The notes under the pieces: generated by a model
The model's input: only the letters and a program-made list of their open reading frames with translations
Told to the model about the DNA's origin: nothing
Database searches by the model: none
Part shown: positions 1 to 6,089 of the stretch, piece after piece
How the letters are laid out: every line of letters starts with the position of its first letter
Position numbering within the stretch: the first letter of the stretch is position 1
From: Acidimicrobiia bacterium
GTDB taxonomy: Bacteria > Actinomycetota > Acidimicrobiia > IMCC26256 > JAENVU01
DNA: 46,123 bases
Assembly: GCA_009694415.1 (NCBI GenBank)
Contig: SHUZ01000002.1
Location: forward strand, 1 to 46,123
Direction of reading: 5' to 3'
Position numbers and translations under genes: made by a program

Positions 1-1
1 G

Positions 2-229
2 GTGATGCTCGGCATCGCCTTCGCATTCTTCAAGATTCAAAACGCAATCATGAAGAACGGCATCAGGTCGCTTCCTGAGCATGAGGCGATGGGACTGGAC
101 CGTTCTGAGATGGGTGTACTCGCCTACGACAACCTTCAGATCAACGCGATCGACGTCGTTGGAACTGATCCAGAACCAGAGATGGTCATGTCGGGCGGAG
201 CGTCGCCTGACCCGACCTTTGGCCGGTAA
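2..229 (+). CDS. amt: Ammonium transporter (Amt), C-terminal fragment
   Basis: Only the last 75 codons lie in the window; the reading frame is open to the left edge, so the true start is outside. The visible part begins in a hydrophobic segment (GIAFAFFKI) that would be the last transmembrane helix. A cytoplasmic tail follows with E-x-x-GLDRSEMG-x-x-AY, which matches the conserved tail of Amt/MEP ammonium channels (usually GLDxSEHGExAY). In that family the tail couples the trimer subunits and is the site of GlnK control. About 25 extra residues rich in Glu, Pro and Gly follow the conserved tail, and their role is unclear. No PII gene is seen downstream; the next gene is convergent. Identification rests on the tail motif only. 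Confidence 0.7.
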   Translation: MMLGIAFAFFKIQNAIMKNGIRSLPEHEAMGLDRSEMGVLAYDNLQINAIDVVGTDPEPEMVMSGGASPDPTFGR

Positions 230-244
230 CTGCATCTACCCCTC

Positions 245-288
245 ACGGATGTGGCCGGTGGACGACGAAGCCCGTCGGCCACATCCGT
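245..288. terminator. Bidirectional hairpin between convergent genes
   Basis: A perfect 13-bp inverted repeat (ACGGATGTGGCCG at 245-257, its complement at 276-288) with an 18-nt loop. It sits between the stop of the amt fragment (229) and the stop of the convergent phosphoesterase gene (317). There is no clear T-tract on either side, so it is a terminator-like stem-loop by position and stability rather than a textbook intrinsic terminator. Confidence 0.6.
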
Positions 289-316
289 AGGTAGTGCCGG
301 CAGTCGGTTGGATGGT

Positions 317-1780
317 CTAGAAGTTGAGCGTCTCAAGGTAGAGCGCCCACTCGTGCTCGTCGAACGCGTTATCTAGCGACCCAAAGTTTGCGGCTGCGAT
401 GCCTGGTGTTGAGGCGACGGGTCCACAAGCAGGTGATGGTGTGCCCACCTCGAGCGAGGCTGGATCGAACCAGATGTCGGGGGAGAAGGACTTGGCCATG
501 AGACTCGCACCGAGGTTGTTCGCGTAGCGATCGCGTTGCGTGAGGAACCACTTGTCGCCCTCGGCCCCAGGTCCTTCTGGCGGTGCTCCGAGAAAACGCC
601 ATTCCAGGAAACGCAATACCGATGTGTGGTCGTATGTGCGGCTGTCTACGAAATTGGGGAGCGCGAACGGCGAAGCCATGACCGTTGGGACGCGGAAGCC
701 GGTCAGCGAGAAATCGTCAGCGTCGTTGGCACTCGTGCGGTCGTCTGGCAGATGCGGTAGAGCGGCGTGATCAAAGAAGCCTCCCCACTCGTCGTAGGTG
801 ATGATAAAGAGACCGCGCTCCCAGTGTCTCGACTTAGCAAAGGCCTGGAACACGTCGCGCAGGAATCCCTGGCCGGCACGAATGTCGGCCAACGGGTGGT
901 CGTCATTGCGATTGTCGCCGACGAAAGCTGGGTCTACGAACACGACGTTGGGGAGAGAGCCCGCCGCACAATCGGTGAAGTAGTTAGTGATTTGCGAGAC
1001 ATATGGACTCAAGCGGTTGCCCCACAAAGCAAGTACGGGTAGATCTGAGTAGTACGAGCGCGCCGGTACTCCAGCGGCGGCGAAGCGGTCCCAGATGGTT
1101 TCCCATTGGAAGCCGCCCTCGGCTAATGGAAGATAGTTGTTCTTGATGCCGCCGGATTGTCCTGCGTTGAGGTACTCGCGGTTTGGATACGTGGGGGCAA
1201 GAACCGAGCAGTGGTAACCGTCGAATGTTGTGAAGCGTTTCGCGAGGCGCGCGCTGAACGGCAGATCGCTCGCGCCGTAGTAGCCGAGCGCCAACTCGGA
1301 GTTGTTCGCGCCCGGCGCTAGGAACCCGCCATCGCGTTGTGCACGCCCTGCAGTCCATGAGTGTCCAGGATCTCCGAATCCGCAACCGCGCCACGGATCC
1401 GTCGTCTTGTCCCAGTCAAGAAGGTACGCAGTGTCGACGGGACCGGTGGGACCGGTGTATGTCTGGTGCTGGTTGCCGTCGACGCTGAACCCCGCGCCGT
1501 ACCGACTGCGTCCTTGCTCCAGGTAGTTCTCGTGTGTGGCAAGCCAGCCGAACCAGTGGTCGAACGAGCGGTTCTCCATCATGACGACAACAACGGTGTC
1601 GATGCCGCAATCCGATGCGAGTCCGTCGATCAGCGATGAGCCGGGCTGGAACCCAGTCGGATAGAGGCCGCGACATCCCGACAGCGCGGTCGCGCCGGCC
1701 AGGGCTCCACCGGCGATCGCCGCGTTCTTCATGAACTTGCGTCTATCAATCACTACATTCGCCGCCTTGTCGGCACTCAT
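317..1780 (-). CDS. Tat-exported phosphoesterase lipoprotein (phospholipase C / acid phosphatase family)
   Basis: 487 residues. The N-terminus carries a twin-arginine signal (DRRKFMKNAAIAGG) ending in a lipobox LSGC at about residues 33-36, so the protein is probably folded in the cytoplasm, exported by Tat and lipid-anchored. The mature part has the PF04185 signature: VVVMMENRSFDHWFG near residue 70 (metal site and nucleophile region), ITYDEWGGFFDH near residue 330, and GFRVP plus DHTSVLRFLEWRF in the C-terminal third. The family includes bacterial phospholipases C and acid phosphatases that release phosphate from phospholipids or phosphate esters. Substrate cannot be read from sequence. It stands alone, convergent to amt and divergent from the HAD phosphatase gene. 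No Pho-box was identified by eye. Confidence 0.88.
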   Translation of the reverse strand: MSADKAANVVIDRRKFMKNAAIAGGALAGATALSGCRGLYPTGFQPGSSLIDGLASDCGIDTVVVVMMENRSFDHWFGWLATHENYLEQGRSRYGAGFSVDGNQHQTYTGPTGPVDTAYLLDWDKTTDPWRGCGFGDPGHSWTAGRAQRDGGFLAPGANNSELALGYYGASDLPFSARLAKRFTTFDGYHCSVLAPTYPNREYLNAGQSGGIKNNYLPLAEGGFQWETIWDRFAAAGVPARSYYSDLPVLALWGNRLSPYVSQITNYFTDCAAGSLPNVVFVDPAFVGDNRNDDHPLADIRAGQGFLRDVFQAFAKSRHWERGLFIITYDEWGGFFDHAALPHLPDDRTSANDADDFSLTGFRVPTVMASPFALPNFVDSRTYDHTSVLRFLEWRFLGAPPEGPGAEGDKWFLTQRDRYANNLGASLMAKSFSPDIWFDPASLEVGTPSPACGPVASTPGIAAANFGSLDNAFDEHEWALYLETLNF

Positions 1781-1819
1781 TATGACCTAATTCCAACAAA
1801 TTAGACGCGCCGCGGCCGA

Positions 1820-1825
1820 TACCCT
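1820..1825 (+). promoter_or_regulatory. Putative -10 element of a leaderless promoter (HAD gene)
   Basis: TACCCT lies 6 nt before the GTG start at 1832. This puts transcription start at or next to the start codon, and no Shine-Dalgarno sequence is present. Confidence 0.5.
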
Positions 1826-1831
1826 GGCCGA

Positions 1832-2470
1832 GTGCCCACTCTCGATCTCGCGAATACATCGGTATTTCTTGACTTCGACGGGACGATTAGCCGTGCCGAC
1901 GTTGGCGTTCACCTACTTGAAAGGCTTGCTAAACCGGGATGGGAGGCGATTGATGCGGAGTACGACGCCGGAGGAATTGGGAGTCGGATATGCCTGCTTG
2001 ATGAGTGGGACTTGTTGCCCCACGATGCCGAACTGTTGCGATCGGTTGCACGTGAAGTTGCCATCGATCCTGGGCTTGAAGATTTAGTGGCAGGACTGTT
2101 GGCTTCGAGCGCCGAGGTGACCGTGCTTTCGGATGGGTTTGGGTTCTACGCCCAAGATGCGTGTGCGCACTTAAGCGTTCCCGTCTTGACGAATGCAGTC
2201 GACTGGGAAAGTGGCTCGCTGAGTTTTCCGAACGAAGATCGCTGCTGTGCCTGTTCAAGTTGTGGAACGTGCAAGCAGGCGCCGGTGAAGGACGCGTCGC
2301 GGCGTGGGCGTACAACTGTTGTAGTCGGTGACGGAACGAGCGATCGCAAAGCAGCGTTGCTCGCTGACGTTGTGTTCGCGAAAGGTTCTTTGTCTGCATG
2401 GTGCACGATGAATGGCGTGGAGCACCTGAGGTTCGACACGCTTTCCGACGTGCGATCGGCACTTCTATAG
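1832..2470 (+). CDS. HAD-superfamily phosphatase, MtnX/PHOSPHO-like
   Basis: 212 residues from a GTG start supported by the -10 hexamer 6 nt upstream. All HAD motifs are present: motif I FLDFDGT (nucleophile D14, acid/base D16), motif II serine S100 in VLSDGF, motif III lysine at K148 or K153, and motif IV VVGDGTSD (D167, D171). The layout matches the phosphoserine phosphatase-like / 2,3-diketo-5-methylthiopentyl-1-phosphate phosphatase group (TIGR01488/01489). The cap has a dense cysteine cluster (C138, C139, C141, C144, C147) next to the catalytic lysine, which suggests a metal site. Substrate is open; there is no methionine-salvage gene nearby. The next gene, rnhB, follows on the same strand about 55 nt later with its own candidate promoter. 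Confidence 0.8.
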   Translation: MPTLDLANTSVFLDFDGTISRADVGVHLLERLAKPGWEAIDAEYDAGGIGSRICLLDEWDLLPHDAELLRSVAREVAIDPGLEDLVAGLLASSAEVTVLSDGFGFYAQDACAHLSVPVLTNAVDWESGSLSFPNEDRCCACSSCGTCKQAPVKDASRRGRTTVVVGDGTSDRKAALLADVVFAKGSLSAWCTMNGVEHLRFDTLSDVRSALL

Positions 2471-2511
2471 GAACGCCTCTAGGCATCCTGCGCGATCGTT
2501 GATAGTGGGGC

Positions 2512-2517
2512 TACGGT
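2512..2517 (+). promoter_or_regulatory. Putative -10 element (rnhB)
   Basis: TACGGT lies 8 nt before the GTG at 2526. It supports that start over the upstream TTG at 2499 and GTG at 2505. Confidence 0.4.
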
Positions 2518-2525
2518 CAGGTCCC

Positions 2526-3188
2526 GTGACGGCGACAACGAGTCCCACGCTGCGGCTCGAGCGTCAGTGCATTAGGGACGGAGACCGCCTTGTATGCGGG
2601 ATCGACGAAGTTGGTCGAGGCGCATGGGCTGGGCCAGTAACGGTCGCTGCAGTTATTCCAGGATCGGAACACCTGGCTGGCGTGCGCGACTCGAAGATGC
2701 TTACTCCCGTGAAGCGCGAACGAGCAGCTGCTGCGGTTAGCGGTTGGGCGGAAGCGTTCGCGATCGGACACGCGAGTCACGATGAGTGCGATGCGCTTGG
2801 GATGACAGCGGCTCTTCGCTTGGCCGCGATGCGCGCACTCGCCACGCTTGCCGATCGCGGGTATGAACCGGACCGCGTAATTCTCGACGGTAATCATGAT
2901 TATTTGCGTATGGGTTCGCGAGTGACGACGGTGGTCAAGGGAGACGCGACATCGCTTGCGGTAGCGGCGGCGAGTTGTGTCGCCAAGGTGACCCGCGATG
3001 CGTTGATGAGAGATGAGGCCGAGAACTTCCCTGCGTTCGGGTTCGAGTCGAACAAGGGATACCCGGCTCCGGTTCATAGGGCAGCGCTGTCCGCATGGGG
3101 GCCGACAACGATCCACCGCCGGTCGTGGTCTTTCATGGATGACCTGGCGTGGGGCGGAATTGAGCCAGCACCCGGGCGGTTGTTCTGA
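2526..3188 (+). CDS. rnhB: Ribonuclease HII
   Basis: 220 residues from GTG 2526 (upstream in-frame starts at 2499 TTG and 2505 GTG are possible). It removes RNA from RNA:DNA hybrids and single ribonucleotides from DNA. Type II RNase H motifs are clear: CGIDEVGRGAWAGPV near the N-terminus with the first catalytic Asp and Glu, the RDSKML region that follows, VILDGNHDYL with a further acidic residue, and VAAASCVAKVTRD with the last catalytic Asp. The length is normal for bacterial RNase HII. It lies between the HAD phosphatase and a small Nfu-N-like gene and does not appear to be in an operon. Confidence 0.95.
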   Translation: MTATTSPTLRLERQCIRDGDRLVCGIDEVGRGAWAGPVTVAAVIPGSEHLAGVRDSKMLTPVKRERAAAAVSGWAEAFAIGHASHDECDALGMTAALRLAAMRALATLADRGYEPDRVILDGNHDYLRMGSRVTTVVKGDATSLAVAAASCVAKVTRDALMRDEAENFPAFGFESNKGYPAPVHRAALSAWGPTTIHRRSWSFMDDLAWGGIEPAPGRLF

Positions 3189-3232
3189 GTACTGCCGTTT
3201 TGGCTGAAACGATTTCCGGCAGCGCGAGCAAT

Positions 3233-3238
3233 TAGTCT
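3233..3238 (+). promoter_or_regulatory. Putative -10 element of a leaderless promoter
   Basis: TAGTCT lies 7 nt upstream of the ATG at 3246, and there is no Shine-Dalgarno sequence. Confidence 0.5.
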
Positions 3239-3245
3239 CAGACGC

Positions 3246-3605
3246 ATGGGACAGCCGATCACGGTCACGGCGCGTACAGGGGCATCGCCTACGACTCGCC
3301 TTTATGACCTAAACCGATCTTTGACGGGTATGGCTACTGAGCGATACGGCTCGGTAGAAGATGCGCAGGCACGTGGCGGCCGCCCACCAGATGTGCTTGC
3401 TGCTCGTCTGCTTGAGGCGGGGGCTACGACCGTAACGGTGTATTCCAACTCCGTAACCGTTGAGGCCGCTTCTGAGCAGTGGGGTGAACTCGAGGCGAAG
3501 GCCACTTACCTAATTGAGCATCTTTTCGAGTACTACGGAGATGATGCTGGCTGGTCGTTCGAGGCCCGAGGCGTAGAAGCGCCGGAGGTTTCACCCATCG
3601 CGTAG
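3246..3605 (+). CDS. Small protein, possibly Nfu/NifU N-terminal-like fold
   Basis: 119 residues. The middle (GATTVTVYSNSVTVEA followed by W-x-EL and a helix ending EYYG) resembles the Nfu N-terminal domain (PF08712), where a strand with a conserved turn precedes W-x-x-L and a terminal helix. There is no cysteine in the protein, so it cannot itself carry an Fe-S cluster as the C-terminal NifU domain would. The N-terminal third contains a Gly-rich PPD segment. It is probably a single-gene unit with its own leaderless promoter, ending about 55 nt before the SOS box of imuA'. The family assignment comes from pattern only and is weak; otherwise it is a conserved-looking hypothetical protein. Confidence 0.7.
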   Translation: MGQPITVTARTGASPTTRLYDLNRSLTGMATERYGSVEDAQARGGRPPDVLAARLLEAGATTVTVYSNSVTVEAASEQWGELEAKATYLIEHLFEYYGDDAGWSFEARGVEAPEVSPIA

Positions 3606-3661
3606 TTCGGTGCGGTAGGACTATTCCGCTGATCCGCGCCCATAGATAAGAACTAGCAATA

Positions 3662-3677
3662 TCGAACGTGTGTTCGA
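3662..3677. promoter_or_regulatory. LexA (SOS) box upstream of imuA'
   Basis: TCGAACGTGTGTTCGA is a perfect match to the actinobacterial SOS box (TCGAAC-N4-GTTCGA); the palindrome extends one base on each side. It abuts the -10 hexamer TAAGGT (3678-3683), which is followed after 6 nt by the GTG start of imuA'. LexA bound here would occlude the promoter directly, so imuA' and imuB should be DNA-damage inducible. Confidence 0.92.
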
Positions 3678-3683
3678 TAAGGT
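3678..3683 (+). promoter_or_regulatory. -10 element of the imuA' promoter
   Basis: TAAGGT immediately follows the LexA box and ends 6 nt before the GTG start at 3690, so the transcript is probably leaderless. AAGG inside it could instead act as a weak ribosome-binding site. Confidence 0.55.
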
Positions 3684-3689
3684 GTTGGA

Positions 3690-4367
3690 GTGGCTGTGGC
3701 CTCTTCTTCCCCTACAGATCCGGTTCCGGGTGGTGCAGTTATTCCGCTGCGTGATCCCGAGGCACGTGCGCGCTTATATGAGGTTGCGCGTGTCGGCGCT
3801 CCGCTGCTGCTTGCCAAGGACCGTCTTCTTCCGGTACCTGGTCCGCTGGGCGCACTCGTCCCCGAACTTCGGCGCGGGATGGTGGTGACTGTTACCGGCG
3901 CGCCAGGGGGAGGAGCTACAACACTCGCGTTTGGATTGGTTGCGGCGGCGAGCGTGGCGGGGGAGTGGGCCGGTGCTCTTTGTCCTGATCACACTCTTGG
4001 TGCGCTTGCTGCGGCGGCGGCCGGTGTTGATCTCACGCGGTTCGCAGTTGTGCGCGATGTACCGCTAGATCGATGGGCGGTTGTTGCGGCAGCGTTGCTC
4101 GATGCAATAACTGTTGTGTTGGTGGAGGTACCGCGCGGGGTGCGTGCCGCCGATGCTCGTCGGTTGGTTTCTCGCGCACGAGAACGAGGTGCGGTACTAG
4201 TGACGTTGGGCGAGTGGCCAGCCGCTGCCGCTTTGCGTATTCATGCAGAAGGCGGCGAGTGGAATGGATTCCGGATGGGCGACGGCATACTCACGTCGCG
4301 CAACCTTTCGGTCCGGGTTGAGGGAAGTGGTGCACCGCTTCATGGGCTCGTGTCCTTAGCAAGTTGA
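3690..4367 (+). CDS. imuA': ImuA-type RecA-like accessory protein of the mutasome
   Basis: 225 residues. It lies directly upstream of and overlaps imuB, and a LexA box lies 12 nt before its start. The RecA-like core is recognisable: GMVVTVTGAPGGGATT at about residues 63-78 occupies the Walker A position, and a hydrophobic VVLVEVPRG strand corresponds to Walker B. The P-loop lysine is replaced by alanine (A76) and Walker B lacks a clean acidic pair, so ATP hydrolysis is doubtful. In mycobacteria ImuA' is an accessory factor that works with ImuB and DnaE2 in damage-induced mutagenic lesion bypass. The start GTG 3690 is chosen from promoter geometry; GTG 3696 is an alternative. Assignment rests mainly on gene context. 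Confidence 0.85.
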   Translation: MAVASSSPTDPVPGGAVIPLRDPEARARLYEVARVGAPLLLAKDRLLPVPGPLGALVPELRRGMVVTVTGAPGGGATTLAFGLVAAASVAGEWAGALCPDHTLGALAAAAAGVDLTRFAVVRDVPLDRWAVVAAALLDAITVVLVEVPRGVRAADARRLVSRARERGAVLVTLGEWPAAAALRIHAEGGEWNGFRMGDGILTSRNLSVRVEGSGAPLHGLVSLAS

Positions 4368-5959
4368 TAGTGGAGACTGCGCGCACTTTGTGTTTGTGGT
4401 GTCCGGACTGGCCGGTAGTAGCGGCGCGCCGTCGCGGCGATGCACCCGATGATGCGCCTATTGCCGTTCTGGAACGGAGTCGCGTCTTCGCATGTTCTGC
4501 CGAAGCTCGCGCACAAGATGTGGTTATTGGTATGCGCCGCCGTGAAGCGGAGACGCTTTCTCCTGGCATCACAGTGCTCGAGGTTGATCCATCCGGAGAT
4601 ACGCGCATGTTTGAACCGGTAGCGCGCGCGGTCGAAGATCTTGCACCGCGGCTCACGTTGGAGCGCCCAGGGATGCTGTCGTTTCCGACGCGGGGGCCTT
4701 CGCGCTACTTCGGAGGCGATGAGAAACTTGTAGAACGCATCATCGAGGTGGCGTGTGTCGCGGGGGTACCGGACGCGCGGGCTGGAATCGCGGATGGCAT
4801 ATTCGCTGCGCGTCTCGCTGCTCGGCGTGGTGTGATCGTTGCACCGGGGGAGACCTCACAGTTTCTCGCGCCGTGGCCCGTCGGAACGCTCGGAGATGAG
4901 GAGTTGGGTTCCTTGTTGTGCCGCTTGGGGCTACGTACTCTTGGGGAGTTCGCGGCTCTACCTGCGCCATCGGTGCTTGCGCGTTTTGGCTCGCATGGTC
5001 TCGGCATGCATCGGCTCTCCCGTGGTGAAGACGAACATCCGCCATCGCTCACCGTTCCACCTCCTGATCTGGTGGAGACCTGTGAGTTAGACCCACCAGC
5101 GGAGCGTGTAGACGAGGCAGCGTTCGCAGCGAAAGTACTTGCAGACCGATTACTTGGAAGGCTCGAAGCGATGGGTCTCGCGTGTACCCATGTTGTGGTG
5201 GAGGCCGAGACCGAACACGGCGAACACCTTGCGCGTGGTTGGCGACACGAGGGGGCATTGACGGCCGCAATGCTCGCCGAACGTGTGCGTTGGCAACTCG
5301 ATGGCTGGTTGACCGATGGCTTGAGGGATCGCGCAACGGCAAGGGGAGGACTTACTGGAGGGCTCACGTTGTTGCGACTCGTACCAGAACAGGTGATCCC
5401 TGCGACCGGTCGCCAGCTTGGGTTTTGGGGAGGTGATGCTGCCGGAGCCGATCGTTGCGCGCGGGTACTGGCGCGCGTACAGGGAATTATCGGACCGGAG
5501 AATGTTGTGACGGCAGTACCTCAAGGTGGACGAACCCCGGGCGAGAGAGTGCGCTGGGTCCCGTGGGGGGAACCGCGTGAACCGTTGAGGCCGATCGAGG
5601 CTGTAGCGGGTCCGGTACATTCCGAGGTCCCGTCGTGGCCGGGCGCGGTACCCGGACCACCTCCAGCGCGCGTGTTTGACCCGCCGGTGCCAGCAACGCT
5701 GCTCGACGCGACGGGCGCCGAAGTAAGTGTCTCGGGGCGCGGCGAGGTAAGTGCGCCGCCCGTGCTTTTGCGCAGCGGAGTTCTTGTGCGAGGGGGTGGG
5801 GAGATAACGGGGTGGGCAGGGCCGTGGGCCCACGATGTGCGCTGGTGGGATCGGCGAACACGATCAAGGTGCACGTATTGGCAGGTGGCTGTAGGGGAGA
5901 CGGCGTGCTTAGTAAAGGTCAAGCAAGGCCAAGCAGCGATAGAAGCCATCTACGACTAA
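4364..5959 (+). CDS. imuB: ImuB, inactive Y-family polymerase adaptor
   Basis: 531 residues. It starts at TTG 4364 within a TTGA overlap with the imuA' stop (GTG 4370 is an alternative), so translation is coupled. The Y-family fold is kept, but catalytic acidic residues are missing: CLWCPDWPVVAA replaces the DxDxFFxxVE motif and LSFPTRGPSRYFGG replaces SxDExxxD. This is the hallmark of ImuB, which serves as a hub rather than a polymerase. A beta-clamp-binding motif QLGFWG is visible at residues 351-356, equivalent to the motif needed for mutasome function in mycobacteria. The last 150 residues are Pro-rich linkers followed by a conserved GWAGPWAHDVRWWDRRTRSRCTYWQV-type end that probably contacts ImuA' and DnaE2. 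Confidence 0.93.
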   Translation: MIVETARTLCLWCPDWPVVAARRRGDAPDDAPIAVLERSRVFACSAEARAQDVVIGMRRREAETLSPGITVLEVDPSGDTRMFEPVARAVEDLAPRLTLERPGMLSFPTRGPSRYFGGDEKLVERIIEVACVAGVPDARAGIADGIFAARLAARRGVIVAPGETSQFLAPWPVGTLGDEELGSLLCRLGLRTLGEFAALPAPSVLARFGSHGLGMHRLSRGEDEHPPSLTVPPPDLVETCELDPPAERVDEAAFAAKVLADRLLGRLEAMGLACTHVVVEAETEHGEHLARGWRHEGALTAAMLAERVRWQLDGWLTDGLRDRATARGGLTGGLTLLRLVPEQVIPATGRQLGFWGGDAAGADRCARVLARVQGIIGPENVVTAVPQGGRTPGERVRWVPWGEPREPLRPIEAVAGPVHSEVPSWPGAVPGPPPARVFDPPVPATLLDATGAEVSVSGRGEVSAPPVLLRSGVLVRGGGEITGWAGPWAHDVRWWDRRTRSRCTYWQVAVGETACLVKVKQGQAAIEAIYD

Positions 5960-6029
5960 CAACAAGGGCGATCTCGGCACGTTTCGGGCCCTATAAGGGC
6001 CTCGAACGTGCCGAGATCGCCCTTGTTGT
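5959..6029. terminator. Very long hairpin between imuB and dnaE2
   Basis: Two perfect 25-base arms (5959-5983 and 6005-6029) form an inverted repeat. Inside the loop a second stem pairs GGCCCT (5987-5992) with AGGGCC (5996-6001). The left arm begins on the last base of the imuB stop codon and the right arm ends 3 bases before the LexA box of dnaE2. The right arm is T-rich at its end (TTGTTGT), as in an intrinsic terminator. It likely isolates imuA'-imuB from dnaE2, which has its own promoter. Its perfect arms are longer than usual for a terminator. Confidence 0.75.
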
Positions 6030-6032
6030 GTG

Positions 6033-6048
6033 GCGAACGTATGTTCGA
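6033..6048. promoter_or_regulatory. LexA (SOS) box upstream of dnaE2
   Basis: GCGAACGTATGTTCGA matches the actinobacterial SOS box with one outer mismatch. As at imuA', it is directly followed by a -10 hexamer (TAGTGT, 6049-6054). The box lies inside the longest open frame, which argues that dnaE2 really starts downstream at 6090. Confidence 0.9.
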
Positions 6049-6054
6049 TAGTGT
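6049..6054 (+). promoter_or_regulatory. -10 element of the dnaE2 promoter
   Basis: TAGTGT abuts the LexA box. The expected transcription start is near 6061, which gives a leader of about 30 nt carrying the Shine-Dalgarno-like GGGGAGGG at 6071-6078 before the ATG at 6090. Confidence 0.55.
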
Positions 6055-6089
6055 CGTGCCTCCAGGTTTTGGGGAGGGCGCGGCGACTT

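Noticed and set aside
5150..5833. Long open frame on the minus strand inside imuB (227 codons)
   Set aside because: It overlaps a well-supported gene, has no recognisable domain, is very Arg/Pro-rich as expected from the antisense of GC-rich code, and has no ribosome-binding site or promoter.
6030..6089. Upstream extension of dnaE2 to GTG 6030
   Set aside because: It would place the LexA box and -10 inside the coding sequence and adds residues without family similarity; ATG 6090 has a ribosome-binding site.
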